This document shows positions 48,682 through 61,041 of a stretch of DNA of 64,000 nucleotides, one piece after another; position 1 is the stretch's first letter, and each line of letters begins with the position of its first letter. The position numbers were made by a program, and so were the translations under genes. The stretch is from Mucor racemosus (lineage: Eukaryota; Mucoromycota; Mucoromycetes; Mucorales; Mucoraceae). The DNA is taken from NCBI GenBank assembly GCA_027405735.1, contig JAPEHQ010000019.1, forward strand, positions 129,001-193,000, read 5' to 3'. A model generated the notes under the pieces. It saw only the letters and a list, made by a program, of their open reading frames with translations, was not told the origin of the DNA and did not search any database.

Positions 48682-50202
48682 ATGGATAATAGTGATTTCA
48701 TGAGTAATACTTTTACTTGGGCTCTTGATTCATCAAACAAGCAAAATGAATCTGCCGCCGCCGCTGCTGCTCCTCCTCCCCAACAACAACAACAGCAACA
48801 ACAATCGCAACAAATAGTCGACTTATCTGATGCTGATTTGTTCCAATTCCTGCTTGGAGAAGAAGCCCAACAAGCCGCTTTAACTCAAACTACTTCCGTA
48901 TCTTATACTGATGAAGACTCATCTGCAAATGAAGATTTTATTATGAAAGAAAAGCCTACTGCTACTCCTAGAAAAGCTAAAAACTCAAATGGCCCCCCTG
49001 CTACTTCCACAGGTCGTTTAGATTTTAGACCTATTAATGATCATATTCCAGACTCTCAATTAAAAGCCATGACATCCAAGGAACGAAGACAATTGAGGAA
49101 CAAGATTTCTGCTCGTAATTTCAGAAATAGAAGAAAGGGTAAATTATAATATGGGTACAAACCTTAAAAGGAAATTAGCTGACGACTCTGAAAATTACCT
49201 TTTATAGAATATATCGGCACCTTGGAAGATGAGCTTAATCAGCAAAAGGCGGAGAATAGTCAACTCAAATTGGAATTAAAGTGGGTTAAACAAAAAATGG
49301 ATGTATTGCAAAAGGAGAACGACAAACTTCGTGTAGATTTAGTACTTGGTGGGATTAATTTACCCAGTACTGCTCAATCACAACAAACAACAATGGCTGT
49401 AACCAACACATCTCCTTATATGTTTGATTCTACTAATCTTTTGAATTCTACTTTGAACCTCTCTAATTCATCAAACACTTCTTCTTCTTCCGATGATTCA
49501 ACTCTCTCTTCACCACCTAATTTGTTTACTGATTTCCCTGATAATTGGGATTTCGTTCTTCCTACTGAAAATGATCAAAATAGAGATACTTACCTTTCTC
49601 ATGCCATTGTACCCAACTGGAATATCAATCATGTACTTGAAAAAGAAACATCTACTGCTATGATCACTACTGCAACAGCTCCTAATTTGATTCAACAATA
49701 TCCTCTCCTTGCCCCTGCTTTAATGTCCATTGTCTTGGCTCACACAATGACCATGAGTACAGATGAAATACTAGCCACAGCTAAATTGAATCCTTTGCCC
49801 ACAACCTCTCTTGGATTTAATGAAAAGGATCCATTCAGCGGTTCTACCATGATGACAGATAAAGAAGCCAAGGCTGTTTGGGATCTCTTGGAACCTTTAA
49901 CTTTTATGCAATCTAGAAATGAAAAATTGGCAATTCAACCAATTGCTAAAAAAGATCAGTCAAAGCAATCAGAAACACAAACACTTGTTAATGGAGTGCA
50001 TTTCTGCCCTATTGGATGGATTCAAACTAGAGTTTTTAGATATCTTTGTGAATTTGCAGCAAACTATTGCACAACCGATACTCCTCCTCCTTCTTCTTCA
50101 TCAATATCACCAGCAACTGTAGAAGATCAAGATCCAGCCAAGAAACACAAAATCTGTAGACATTTCCAGAAAGCCAAGCGTTATATCACTGCATGCCAAT
50201 AA
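48682..50202 (+). CDS. bZIP transcription factor
   Basis: Two exons, 48682-49138 and 49208-50202, give 483 residues. The intron splits the bZIP domain: basic region NKISARNFRNRRK (about 140-152) in exon 1, and the leucine zipper EYIGTLEDELNQQKAENSQL to about residue 200 in exon 2. The N-terminal part has poly-Ala, poly-Pro and poly-Gln runs and acidic segments like an activation domain. The C-terminal 280 residues are Ser/Thr/Pro-rich with Cys residues near the end. The basic region with N-x-x-x-R-N-F is of the fungal ATF/CREB-like or GCN4-like broad class; the target genes cannot be inferred. If unspliced, the frame stops at once within the intron. Confidence 0.9.
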
Positions 50203-51619
50203 TTTTAACATGTTTACACAACTTCATCATTCCTTCCCCTCTCGCTCTAATGTTCCATCGCCTCTTTTTCATTTTAACTTTTTTGTTTTTATTTCTCTTT
50301 CTCCTGTACATATATATTCATACAATAACCCCCTTCCCCCATCAACTATTAATAAATATGAAAAATCTACCAATATCAATAAATATTCGCACGATATACT
50401 AAAAATGGTTATTAGTCATACTTTAAAAAATATTCAGCAGACTTGAAAGTTACCTATATTTAATATATGGTACCTCCGGATACTTCATCGATTAAGGTTT
50501 TGACTCATATTTTTTGAATAGTCGCTTTGAGCTATACAGATAACGAAAATCAGGGACAAAACCCCTAAAGGTATCTCTCAGCTGACTATGAAAAGCAACA
50601 ACTGCAAATTTTAATTTTCAATCAATTTTTATTGATATATTGTATAGAAAATAGTATCAGTAGATAGCTAGAACTGAGTAGATTACTATTATTTATTAGG
50701 AACAACTAAATATGGTCTTACTAAAAAGTTATACAACATAATACTCGCTCTTTAGCTGCAAATGTCCTAATTTAGCACTTTAAAGAGCGTATTTCTTTAG
50801 TATGAAGCATTTCTAGAGTTTCAAAAGCATACCAAACGATTACTCTCGTTTAATAGATTCTACTTATTGCATTAACAGAAGTTTTTAGGGTCTTTTTTTT
50901 ATCATCGATTTTTCCCTTATGAATGTGCGTTCAAAAACTCGATTTTGAAAAATCTTGAATTTTCGCCGCAAAACTAAGTTTTTTTACTAAAATGTATATA
51001 ATGAAAATTGTTCAGAAAATTTCAGTTTTCTTTCTAAAAGGTTTATTTTGGTGTTTCAACTTGGATTTTTTTGATTTTTTCTCGAAAAACTGAAATACTA
51101 CTTTTTTCCAGATACAATATTATTTTATAATAAAAATTTAAAAGAAAAAAATACTACCAAATAGAACATAAATTTTTATGTAGATTATGTTATCAAACAC
51201 TTTTATAGTTATTATGCAATTTTTAGTGAAATAATCCCGGAAAGATTCAATTTTTTCAAAATTTGGGGCTCCGTGGCCATAACTGGGGTTTGATCCGACT
51301 AGATTTTTTTTTTTTCAGGAGGGCGAAGCCTTCCTGAAAAAGAAAAAATTCGGTAAAATGTGCATTAATTAATGAAAATATGTCATTTCGATTAAAAAAT
51401 ACTAAACACATTAAATCCTAGCTTAAATGTATCTATATTTCCAAGTTATTGTATATATATACATTAGATTAAGATCAAATTTGTGTAAATTGAAGAATGA
51501 AAAAAAGCAGGTTTATGAGACATTGGATTGTTTTATTGAATCTGTAGTCGATAATTTCAGTTTAATGACTTGAGTTAGTGGTGATAATGAGTAATAACTT
51601 GGATAAAAAATTTATAAAT
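50203..51619. other. Intergenic region with strong hairpin
   Basis: Mostly AT-rich. 50203-50400 is the bZIP 3' flank. The only clear structure is the long hairpin at 51304-51348. Confidence 0.5.
51304..51348. other. Long hairpin with GAA loop
   Basis: The right arm GCCTTCCTGAAAAAGAAAAAA pairs with the left arm TTTTTT...TCAGGAGGGC across a GAA triloop. That gives 14 base pairs including one G-U, then a T.G and about six further A-T pairs. It lies 270 bp beyond the 3' end of the exonuclease gene and next to a CTAG at 51299-51302. Candidates: a palindromic mobile repeat, a 3'-processing structure, or a Helitron-type 3' end. Confidence 0.75.
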
Positions 51620-54600
51620 CTAAGGCGAGTAATGCTTGCAGTTTTTTATATGTTGTTTTCCTGGACATTTATACATGTTTTCAGGATCAATTGCTTTACA
51701 TCTGGTACACCTTCTTGTTCTAGGTTTTTTTACAGAATTAATATCAGTTGTCAAAAGTACAGGACCTGCAATGAGTTGAGAGTGATCAGGCTGTAAAGGA
51801 TCATCAGATTTTCTCTTGTTTGAAGTTAGTGGAGCAAATGAGAGACTACCTCGAAGAGGTGATGGGAGAATAGCAGGAGGAAAAGATGCAGCTGGTCTTT
51901 TTGAAGAATCAACTGCGTTCTTAACTTTTTTGATCATCTCTGCATTTTGAGGGATCTTGACACAGTCTTTGTAGGTATTGTTACTTTGATACTTATTGAA
52001 AAAAGATTCAAGAATCTCGGGTATCTTATAAAACACTACTGGCTGCTGATTTTCTTTGAGTTTTCCATTAGTGTGATTGCAGCGTTTACACCATTCTTGA
52101 GCCATTTCCATGAAATCGGGGTTGGTCTTTTCATGCATTTTCAGATCATTGTATATGTTCCAAAACAGTATTCTCTCTTCATCTGTATGTACAGGTACAA
52201 TAGCATACTTCACATTCTGGCAGCTTGCAAGATATTGATACTGGGATAAATTTAATTTCGAGGCTTTAATCAATGGTAATGCAGAGAGCTGCAAAACTTG
52301 GGTAACCAAGGAATAACTACTAGAATCAACATCACTAGCAATGCCATCATCAGAAACATCTTCAGTATCAGTAGGCTTGTTTGAAGGCGCATCTTCGTTC
52401 TTTGCAGAGTCAGATTCGTTGAATGGCAACATGTTGAAATATGCTCTTGCAACGTCTGATATAGGACAAATACCGAAAGTTTCACCTTTTGGATCAAAAT
52501 GGATAGCATTACCATCAGGATCATGGTAAGATCCTTGTACTGTAAGACCGAGTTCACTTTTTAAATGGTTGATGCCATGAGTTAGCCAAGGATTGTAATG
52601 ACCAGTATGCTTTATATTGTATCGATTCAAAGAACCAACCTTGAAGAAAATATTTAGTAACAAGCTCTTTCATTTAACTTATAATATACTTACATCAGTA
52701 TTATGTCGAAGCCTATAATCGGCTAATAGACAATTTGTCAATCTAGGGGAAGCATTATACATCGAGAATTTCCTTATAATATTGGTGTGAACACCACCCT
52801 CCAAACTATTGGTTCCTCTGACACAGCGATAGACTGGGAGACCGAACTCATCAATTCTTCTTGTATAATATAAAGGTACACCAACAGGATCCGAAATATG
52901 GCCTTTACTGATTGCATCGAGAATCTTGGCAGCTTGAGATTGACATTGTTTGTCGAACAGTTTTAGACCAGTCTTGAGATCCAATGAATTACCATAATGG
53001 CTAAAGAGAGCTGCAACAACCGGATAAAGTTGCTTTGGAGGAGGAATTGTGCGTCTAATCCGTTTGGAAATCCAGCTAGGCCTTGCTTTTACCATACGGT
53101 CCCAGGTTATCTGGTTGCGTTTTAAGGCTTCGGTAACCCGTTTCTTGTCTTCTTCATTCACGAGAAACAAAGCATCTCGAAAACGAGCCATAAACTCCTT
53201 GTGCATTCCATGCTTCTCCGAAACCGAGATGAAATCCATTAGGTGAAAAGCGTCTTTAAGCACCAAAGTTGGAATAGTAGCAGCCTCATCAGCTTGTAAA
53301 GGAGTTTCATCTTCAATATCACTTCTGGCTGTACGCAAACAGCGGGTATCGACGTTAATAATCAGGAACTCATCCTTAATAGCCTCAAAGGTTATTCTAT
53401 TTCTATCGGAACTTCTGTTATCGTGGCTACAAATTGGTGCAAGAGCTCTATACTTGAAGACATTCAAGACCTTCACCGGCAAACATTTACTACAACCTTC
53501 GGCTCTTTCAACAACCTTTCCAACGGCTAATTGGCGACCTCTACATGTATTTGACGTAGCATATAGGTTGACATACGTGTTAATAGATACAGGTTTCTTA
53601 ATAATACAATTAAGTTGTGGCAAAGCATCCATTGCGGCATTCAAATGTAAAGCTACATACGCATCATTTGCAGCATATTCTCTTTGCTCCTTGGTAAGAT
53701 CGGAGGACTCCCAATCACCGCATCTTATTCCAACTGGCTTTGGTAAGTACTTTCCAAAAATGTCTTGACAGAGACTTTGTAATGAGCACCCCTTCAATTT
53801 GTCCACGTAGCCTAACTCCAAATACTTGCTGCTTAATTCAATAAAAGCAAATGTATCATAGCTAGCTTTAGAAATTGCATAATCTCGGGACAGCTTCATA
53901 AGATCTTGCTTGACAGAACGTCCAATCTTTACAACATCATTACATTCAAGCAGAGTTTTGAGGTGTCTTGGTAAGTGAGCTCTTTTCTTCAAATGGAATA
54001 AGTAAACATTGTCTTGATGCGCAATTTGTATTAAAGAAACCTTCTGAACGATTGTTTTAGTTCTAATCAGATTAACATTCCATTCGCAGTCGAAGCCAAT
54101 GTAAACTGGAATAACTTCGCCGGTATTGGGGTCTGTTTGCAAATAATCAAGAATTCTTGACGCCATTAAATCCATCTGTTTGCCTGCTGAAAGATATAAA
54201 ACTGTGACATTATCAGGGACCTTATAATGAGGGAGATTGGGATTTCCTTCTATTTCACTATTTGTGTGGACAACATTTTTTGTCAATGAAGGTATCCATT
54301 TTTCCAAAGATTGCTGATCACCAACGACATTATCAGTGTAAAACACCTTTGGCTCGGGTTGTTGGTTTGCAAGGTATGTCTTCATCATCTGAGCAAAGCT
54401 TTCTTCTAATTGGGGAAGTGATTTAGTTGATGCTAAGACCATCATGCGAATTTCTTCAAATTCATTGCACAACGTATACAAAGCAGTAAAGATAGAGACA
54501 CCATTTAATTGTGCGATTTGCTTGATTATCTTAAAAGTATGATCTCCTTTTAGTATAATACCACCAAGCTTCATCATCTCAGAATCAACACGGTCCTTGA

Positions 54601-55804
54601 TATTATCCATGTAGCTAGTATACACATATCCAATATAAGAAGCCGAAGGAACACTACCGTTGTAACCTTTTTTATCATGGAATTCAGAAAACTCGGCTGC
54701 CTTCCCATTCCCAAAGGAGTTATTTGACTTATGCGAATAAGCTGCAGCAAGATATTGATACTGGAGTTTATCGTATCTTAAATGATGCATTTCTTGAAGG
54801 GTTTTGTGCAGACGTCCTGGACCAACTGAATTTTGCATCAATGGACGTAATAGGTCAACTAACATTATTGAAATACCAGATTTGTGAGTTAAAAGAGCCG
54901 GGAAATCACTTTGTACATGGTAAGGAAGCTGTCGGATGACTTCACTGTCGTAACCTGTATAACTATGCTTCGTATTTTTGGAACATACATAGCGAGAAGA
55001 CATCATATAAAATGAGCTAAAATAAGTAGTTTAATTATAAAGTTGTCATAGATAAAAATATTATTACTTACTCGTTGACATCAATAATACGGCGAGCATT
55101 TTCCAAAAAGCCTTTAACATTTAGATTACTATCACATTTAGGACAAGAAAGTTTTGATTCACCCGGCATTAAATATTGAGGAAACCACAAAAACAAGCGA
55201 GGCATGTATAACACATCCGGCCTTGGCCATCCTTGATTATGGTACACATTAAGATTAAAGCTAGGACTACCTTGAGATACCCAGAAAGTCTTTCCTTCAG
55301 TGTATTCGGAAGGCGCTTTACCACGATTTGGGCCCTTTCGCAATCTATCAAGAACCTTCTTCGTTAAAATGTCCACTGGACTATCTTCTATGATTTGAAG
55401 AAACTCTTCTTCTTCTTTATGGATAGTAGACATATTGATAGGAAGAGTATCTTGATCTTCATCATCGTCATCATCGTCATCATCAGCGTCTAAACCGTCG
55501 TCTAAAGGCACAAAGGTAGCATTGAGATTCTGGTTTGCGATTACATTTGCCTATGTTTACATATTGTGAAAATATTAGAACGCTGCTTAACATTAATGAT
55601 AGCAACTTTTAAGATTACCTCAGAATTAGAGTTTTCGGCTAATAGAATCGAGTCAGAACTTGATGTCTCGTTTGATGGAGAACTACTTTGATTGTTTGAT
55701 TCGGTCATGAAAAATGAGTTCAATATCTTTTGAGATGGGTCTATTATCTTTTTGTTTCTAGAACCATTTTTTCGGCCACGACCAATATTGTTAGACTTAG
55801 TCAT
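51620..55804 (-). CDS. Zinc/DDE-like/DEDDy 3'-5' exonuclease fusion protein
   Basis: Four exons (55804-55619, 55550-55072, 55016-52694, 52639-51620) give 1335 residues, all phases consistent. After a disordered Ser-rich and poly-Asp N terminus, a DUF6729-like region carries a CPKC pair (about residue 205) and LPYHVQSDFPALLTHKSGIS. Then comes a segment with KGDHTFK (Asp about 380), TALYTLCNEFEEIR and VFYTDN (Asp about 450), recalling an RNase H-fold DDE transposase core. Next is a WRN-like exonuclease with all DEDDy residues: FDCEW (531/533), KQDLM (593), YAANDAY (669/673). The C terminus has a Cys-rich knuckle (RRCTRCK, KCPGK). Such fusions recur in fungi without known function; transposon origin is likely. 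No terminal repeats were found. The gene is intact. Confidence 0.85.
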
Positions 55805-56681
55805 TTTTTGAATCAATTAGAATAAGAAATCTAAGATAATGAAGCACAACTCGAAGGTTTTATTATGACAGATTTTACATATTTATATATTTTTATTAAC
55901 TCTCAGGGGTTAAGATTGCGATTAATTGACATTTCAAGGTCAAGCAGGGTTATTAAGACCCCTTCATTTTAATAATAAGATTAATTTTTAACTTATTGGG
56001 GTTTAATGTATGATTATTGTTATTTGGCTATGAAACTTCTCAACAAGATTCACTTGTTTTATCATTTTTTCTGTAGATTGTTGGATATTATCTGTTGAAA
56101 TCAGGCACATTTTGTACATTTAAACTCAAAATGATATTTTTAAACTCAAAAACTAATATTTGAAGCTCAATAACTAATATTTCAATCTCAATAACTAGAA
56201 TTAAAACCCAATAACTAGAATTCGAAGCAATTTTATTGGCTTACAAATAAATTCAAACCCAATAACTAGATTATCCGACCACTTGATTGGATAAAACACA
56301 CCCCAGCTATGGCTTGAGAGCCAAATTTGGCATTTTCGTTTTTTTTTTTTCATTTGCGATTTTAATCATTCAAATGCCGCTACAGTGCTTTTTTATTTAT
56401 TTATTTACTACAGAAAACCGCAAAAAAATACGTATAATGCCAAGATAAATCCACTTTGAGCAGCTCTATACAACAGATATGTATTTGAAGGGCTTAGAAA
56501 AATACATTTGAGTGTTGATTTATAGTAAAATCCTTTAAAAAAGGTCATTTTTGGAAAGAATAGCAGTTGCAGCCAAGGAAATGTATTCAACTGCCGCGTT
56601 TCACTAAAACACATTAACATCTTGCAAATTTGATTAAAAATATTAAAATTCATTTCTTTCTTGTATATCCTATATCACAAA
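55805..56681. promoter_or_regulatory. Divergent promoter region, exonuclease (-) and SWP1-like (+)
   Basis: Lies between two divergent starts. At about 56110-56270 short phrases close to CTCAATAACTA and CCCAATAACTAGA recur five or six times at about 20-45 bp spacing, an old minisatellite-like array. No gene. Confidence 0.5.
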
Positions 56682-57203
56682 ATGTCACGTACTATGAAAT
56701 TTATTATAACTCTTGTATTGGCCACCACCTTTGCCGTTCTAGTCAGTGCAGCAGGAGATGAGGATGTTTTTGAATTACAACCTGAAATCCACCACGTCTT
56801 TAGAGAAGCCGAGAAAATGCCACCTGCCAGTTTCTCCAAGTTATTTTCACTTGTAACTTTGTCTCCTTGGCTTATTCTCATTGGAGGTGTAAGTATATTA
56901 ACAAAAATATATGAGTTAGTATATTAATTGTATATACTTAATTAGTGGCTCCAACTTGGTATTACACCAGCTAAAGTTATTTCAGAATTAGTTTCTGGTT
57001 CAACAGCTCGTACAGTATCAGTTGCAGCTTTTGTAGCATCATTAATTTCTGTCGAATATCTCTTTTATCTTTATTGGACTCAACTCAACTTATTTCAAAC
57101 CTTGACTTATTTAAGTGGATTATCTGTCATTACTTTCTTTGCTGGACAACGCGCTTTAAGTTCAATCCAAACCAGAAGAATTAGTAACAATGTAAAGAAA
57201 TAA
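56682..57203 (+). CDS. SWP1: Short SWP1/ribophorin II-like OST subunit
   Basis: Two exons, 56682-56888 and 56946-57203, 154 residues. The signal peptide (MSRTMKFIITLVLATTFAVL) is followed by the C-terminal signature of the Swp1/ribophorin II family. That signature is PEIHHVFREAEKMPP, a membrane helix around LSPWLILIGGWLQLG, a second, EYLFYLYWTQLNLFQTLTYL, and a last helix before a basic cytosolic end. Yeast Swp1 is about 290 residues and ribophorin II about 630, so most of the lumenal part is absent, as in other short fungal forms. It is a structural subunit of ER oligosaccharyltransferase. The stop lies 26 bp from the end of the convergent Rim13 gene. Confidence 0.85.
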
Positions 57204-57229
57204 ATGAACAACAAAAGCTTTTATTATTA

Positions 57230-59800
57230 CTATGATCTATCATTTTTTACATTAACAGGACGATCACTATATATAATAGCAGTAAATTCTGCTGTTACAT
57301 CTTTATCATGAGTAGCTAATACAATGATATATCCTATGTAAATGTGTTAATATTAGAAATAAAACAAGCAGAAATCATATTTTACCCATATCGTTTTGAC
57401 TCAATACAACATCTCTAGTAGCAACTCCTTGAATTACATTGGTATAGGGACCTGAAGTTGCTAATTCCTTTCCAAAAAGTTCTGTGGGATGTTTTTCATA
57501 TATTGTAACATTCATGGACGGCACAGAATCTGAATCATTTCTGGCTTGAAGTCTTACTCTAAATGAAGGGAATCGCTTTAGTTTTTTTTAGAAATTGAAT
57601 TAAATGTATAGTTATACTTTACTTGACTGTGGTTAATTCTCGAATCTCTAGTAAATAACGTGGATTTTTGCCATAATTTCCAAAACTTGGACAACCCATT
57701 GCGCTATATCCAATGATCCATTCACCATGAACTATCTTTTTAAACATACCCTACATGTGCAGTTATGTCAGTTGATTGTGCATCTATATATTTAATGATT
57801 GATGACTTACAGCTCCCTCGGCTGGAATAGCTTCCACCTGAACATTGGTCATACTTGCCACCGTTAATATGAATTTACCCAATAATTCAGCCTCAAAAGT
57901 TGAGGCAACCACAGTGTAATCACCAGCTAAATAAACGAATTTAGTTGATTGGTTAACGATCCAAACAATTTGTAGTTACTTACGTTTGATGTTTGGCAAT
58001 TCACAATAACAAAATCCATGTCTATAGGGTCCTGATTCAGCCAAAATGTCACGCACGGATACACTAGATGCTCGTTTACCGCCTTCCACCAGTAATAAAT
58101 GGACAGCGAAATCCTTTTGTGCCTCCAATTGCAATAAAAGGCCGACAGGAACTGTACCTGTATTGGGAATTGTGATTTTCCATTGTGGATTATTCAAGTA
58201 GGATGAATTACAAGCATTACCACCTGCAGTTTGTTCTGTCCATTGACTATTGATCTGTGCAATTGTTTAAACACAAAAAAAAAATCTAAATATATTTGTC
58301 TAGTCAAATTACCTTTTGCTCAATGGAATATCGCATTGGAACTTCATTTAATTTGAAAGGAGCAAGTGAATAAGCTCTTAAAGAGAAATATAGCGAATGT
58401 TCTTTTTCGTGTTGTGAAACGACAATAGTATAATCACTGATACCAGGTGGTGCATTAAATCGAACCAAGATATGAGGACTATTGACATACGTACCCTCTT
58501 TAAAAGGTGTTCCTGGGTAATAAATTCTTTCGCCATTTGTATTGTTATAGACATGTAATGTGATGTAATCTGTATTTTCCTCTGTAACCATAATATGTTT
58601 TGATAATAATAACCAAACAGCCGCGGGTTTTTTGTCTGGAACATTGACTCTCAAGCTAAATTGAGGATTATAACCTAAACTATAGACATCTTTTTTAGGT
58701 CCTACATGTTCTGGCCAAACTGAATGTAATACCCAACGATGTGTAAAAAGTTCTGGATTCCAATTGAGATGAATTGAAGTAAAATTTGAACAAACAGATT
58801 CGAAATCAATCCAAAAAATACCATCGTCATTCTTTTCAGCTGCATCAGGATCGAAATTGAGTGATGCTTTAAGTTCTGTAGTCCATACATTGGTATCTAA
58901 ATGACTGTATGGTCCCCGCCATCTCTTATGGCTCCAGGGATTCTTTACTTGTAAGAGCCGTTTACCCATTACCATTTTGATATCAATTACGGCATAGGCG
59001 TGAGTTGGTACTAGACCTAAACTGATGGCTTCCTCTTCTGTCATTTCACCTGTAGCAATAGTAACTAATACATCACCATATTTGATACCATCAAGTATAC
59101 GATCCCAAACATTATCCGCAACGAAATTCTTACTATTAAAGATATTTACAATTAATTGATCATGGCAAAACTTTCCTCCCTTCTCCTTCTCCCCCCTCCC
59201 CCGCACCTCCATCCTATAAAAAAAAAATCAAATCTTACTCGTAAATAAAGATATGCTCTGGTATCCAACCTGTCAAACAACTATGTAAAATGTTATGAAA
59301 TAGCTTGATATATCCTTTATGCTATACTCACTGTAAATCAATGCCTGAATTACTACAAAATGAAGATTGAACCCCTTTTAATTAATGCAATTTCTGATAT
59401 ATAAAAAAAAAAATCAACTTACGATCCAGGAAAATCATAACCACCCATCAACTTCATATAAGCCTTCTCGATAATACTAGCCCATAATTCACCTTTATTT
59501 GTTGAAAATGTACACATCAAAGTTCCTTCTCTTGAAATTGGCAATAAATCATCTACAACAACTTTTCGAGCAATACCATTATATACAAGTTTGATGACAT
59601 ATTTTCCATTTGGGTTATAACAAGGTTGACCTTGTTTATTTTGTGGGTATATACAAGAAGTAATCAATTGCTTTTTAAACTTTTGTTCATAAGCAGCTGC
59701 AACACATAAAGATGCAACAAATGAACAATCTGTTACAATATCTTGAATAATACTTGTGCTATAGATGCAAAGGATGTAAATAAAAAGAATGGCATTTGCA

Positions 59801-59833
<33 letters not shown>

Positions 59834-61041
59834 TTTTTACCTTGATATCAAACAAATTAGTTTTGGGTATTTCATAATATCGGCTGGTCTTTTCCAACCA
59901 CCAAACTTTTCTTGTTGCTTTTCTGAAAGTCGAAGAGAACCTTCTGAATCTAGGTATTTTTTAGAGTATGAGAATTGTTCTTTGAGATCAGTTTCATCAA
60001 TCCAAGGCAAGAACATTTTATCATTGACATTGGAGGTATATTTCAACACCTCAATTTCTGATGAAGATAATTTTTGTGTGAGAATATTGTCTGTTGGACA
60101 ATGAGGCTCGATGGATAAAATTGAGGATATAGACGAAGATCGATTATGGATATTGAATAAACTGGGACGATCTGATGCTGTGGATGAGGATCGAGTACGT
60201 AAAGAAGGCGGTGAAGACTTTTCGACGCTTAATAAATTAACACTTCTTTTCAGAGTTTCTGCTTTATCTAATGCCTTTGTAAAATTATCTCGAGCTTTGA
60301 GTTTTTGTTCTGAATCATTTTCGTATAACTTGAATGCTTTAAGAAAGAGCTCAGCTGCATCCGAATAATAATCGAGTGCATGGTCTGTGTTGCCTTGATT
60401 TTCATTTAATTCGCCCTGATCAAAGGAGAACTTGGGAGAAGATGATGTTAGATAAATAGAGAGACAAAAACTATACAGTGATTTACCTTTGCCCTATCGT
60501 TATAATCATCTTCTTCAGTTACAATTATCTCAGAATCAGTCGAGTCGCGACGCTGTTGGTATGGTGAATTTTCGTTAATGTATAAAGAAGTCGAAGTTGC
60601 TTTTTTCGTTTCCATGTATCGATCCAGCTGTTCTATTCTATGTTTGTATTCATTTAATTTTTGTATCATTTTGTTTCGATCCATGCCATTATTTTTATCT
60701 ATTTTCGTGTTTTATGTAAGTTTATTATATTTAAAGAATTTTTATTCTAGAATACCTGTTAATAACTCGGTAAAGTTCTATGTAATTCTATAAATAATTT
60801 GGTTACAAACATGTATAAATTTTTGTTTTCTTACATTTATGACTTTTTGATAAGCATCTTTAGCTTCTATATATTTAGCCAAAGTATCTAATTTGACAGC
60901 GTTTAAAGCGTTGGAATATGCTTCAGCATATAGCTTTTTTGTTTGTTGATTAGAAGATTTCAATAGAGTAATTGTGAGAAGATGATGTGAAAGTAATGTA
61001 TTTTCAGCTTCAAAAGCCTTCTTGTCCAAAAAGTGGGTCAT
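57230..61041 (-). CDS. RIM13: Rim13/PalB-type calpain-like protease
   Basis: Twelve exons: 61041-60807, 60698-60487, 60415-59841, 59758-59423, 59352-59332, 59280-59239, 59213-58313, 58254-57984, 57926-57811, 57750-57623, 57558-57386, 57333-57230 (1037 residues). Two MIT domains (about 1-100 and 150-210) precede a calpain domain with catalytic Cys in [11 protein letters not shown], His in PTHAYAVID and Asn in KNPWSH, then two C2-like/calpain-III domains, including [15 protein letters not shown]. This is the calpain-7 layout. In fungi Rim13/PalB, recruited by ESCRT-III through MIT, cleaves the pH regulator Rim101/PacC. Weak points: the first donor (GTAACC) was chosen to keep frame. Intron 6 is 25 nt if its TATAG acceptor is used, or 46 nt with an alternative purine-flanked AG. 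Confidence 0.9.
59803..59831. repeat. T29 run (A on sense strand) inside RIM13 intron 3
   Basis: Starts 9 nt into the intron on the sense strand, directly downstream of the GTAAAAAAT donor. Confidence 0.85.

Noticed and set aside
51299..56300. Terminal inverted repeats bounding the exonuclease gene
   Set aside because: Only 7-bp matches (AGGGGTT) were found between flanks, well within chance for this composition.
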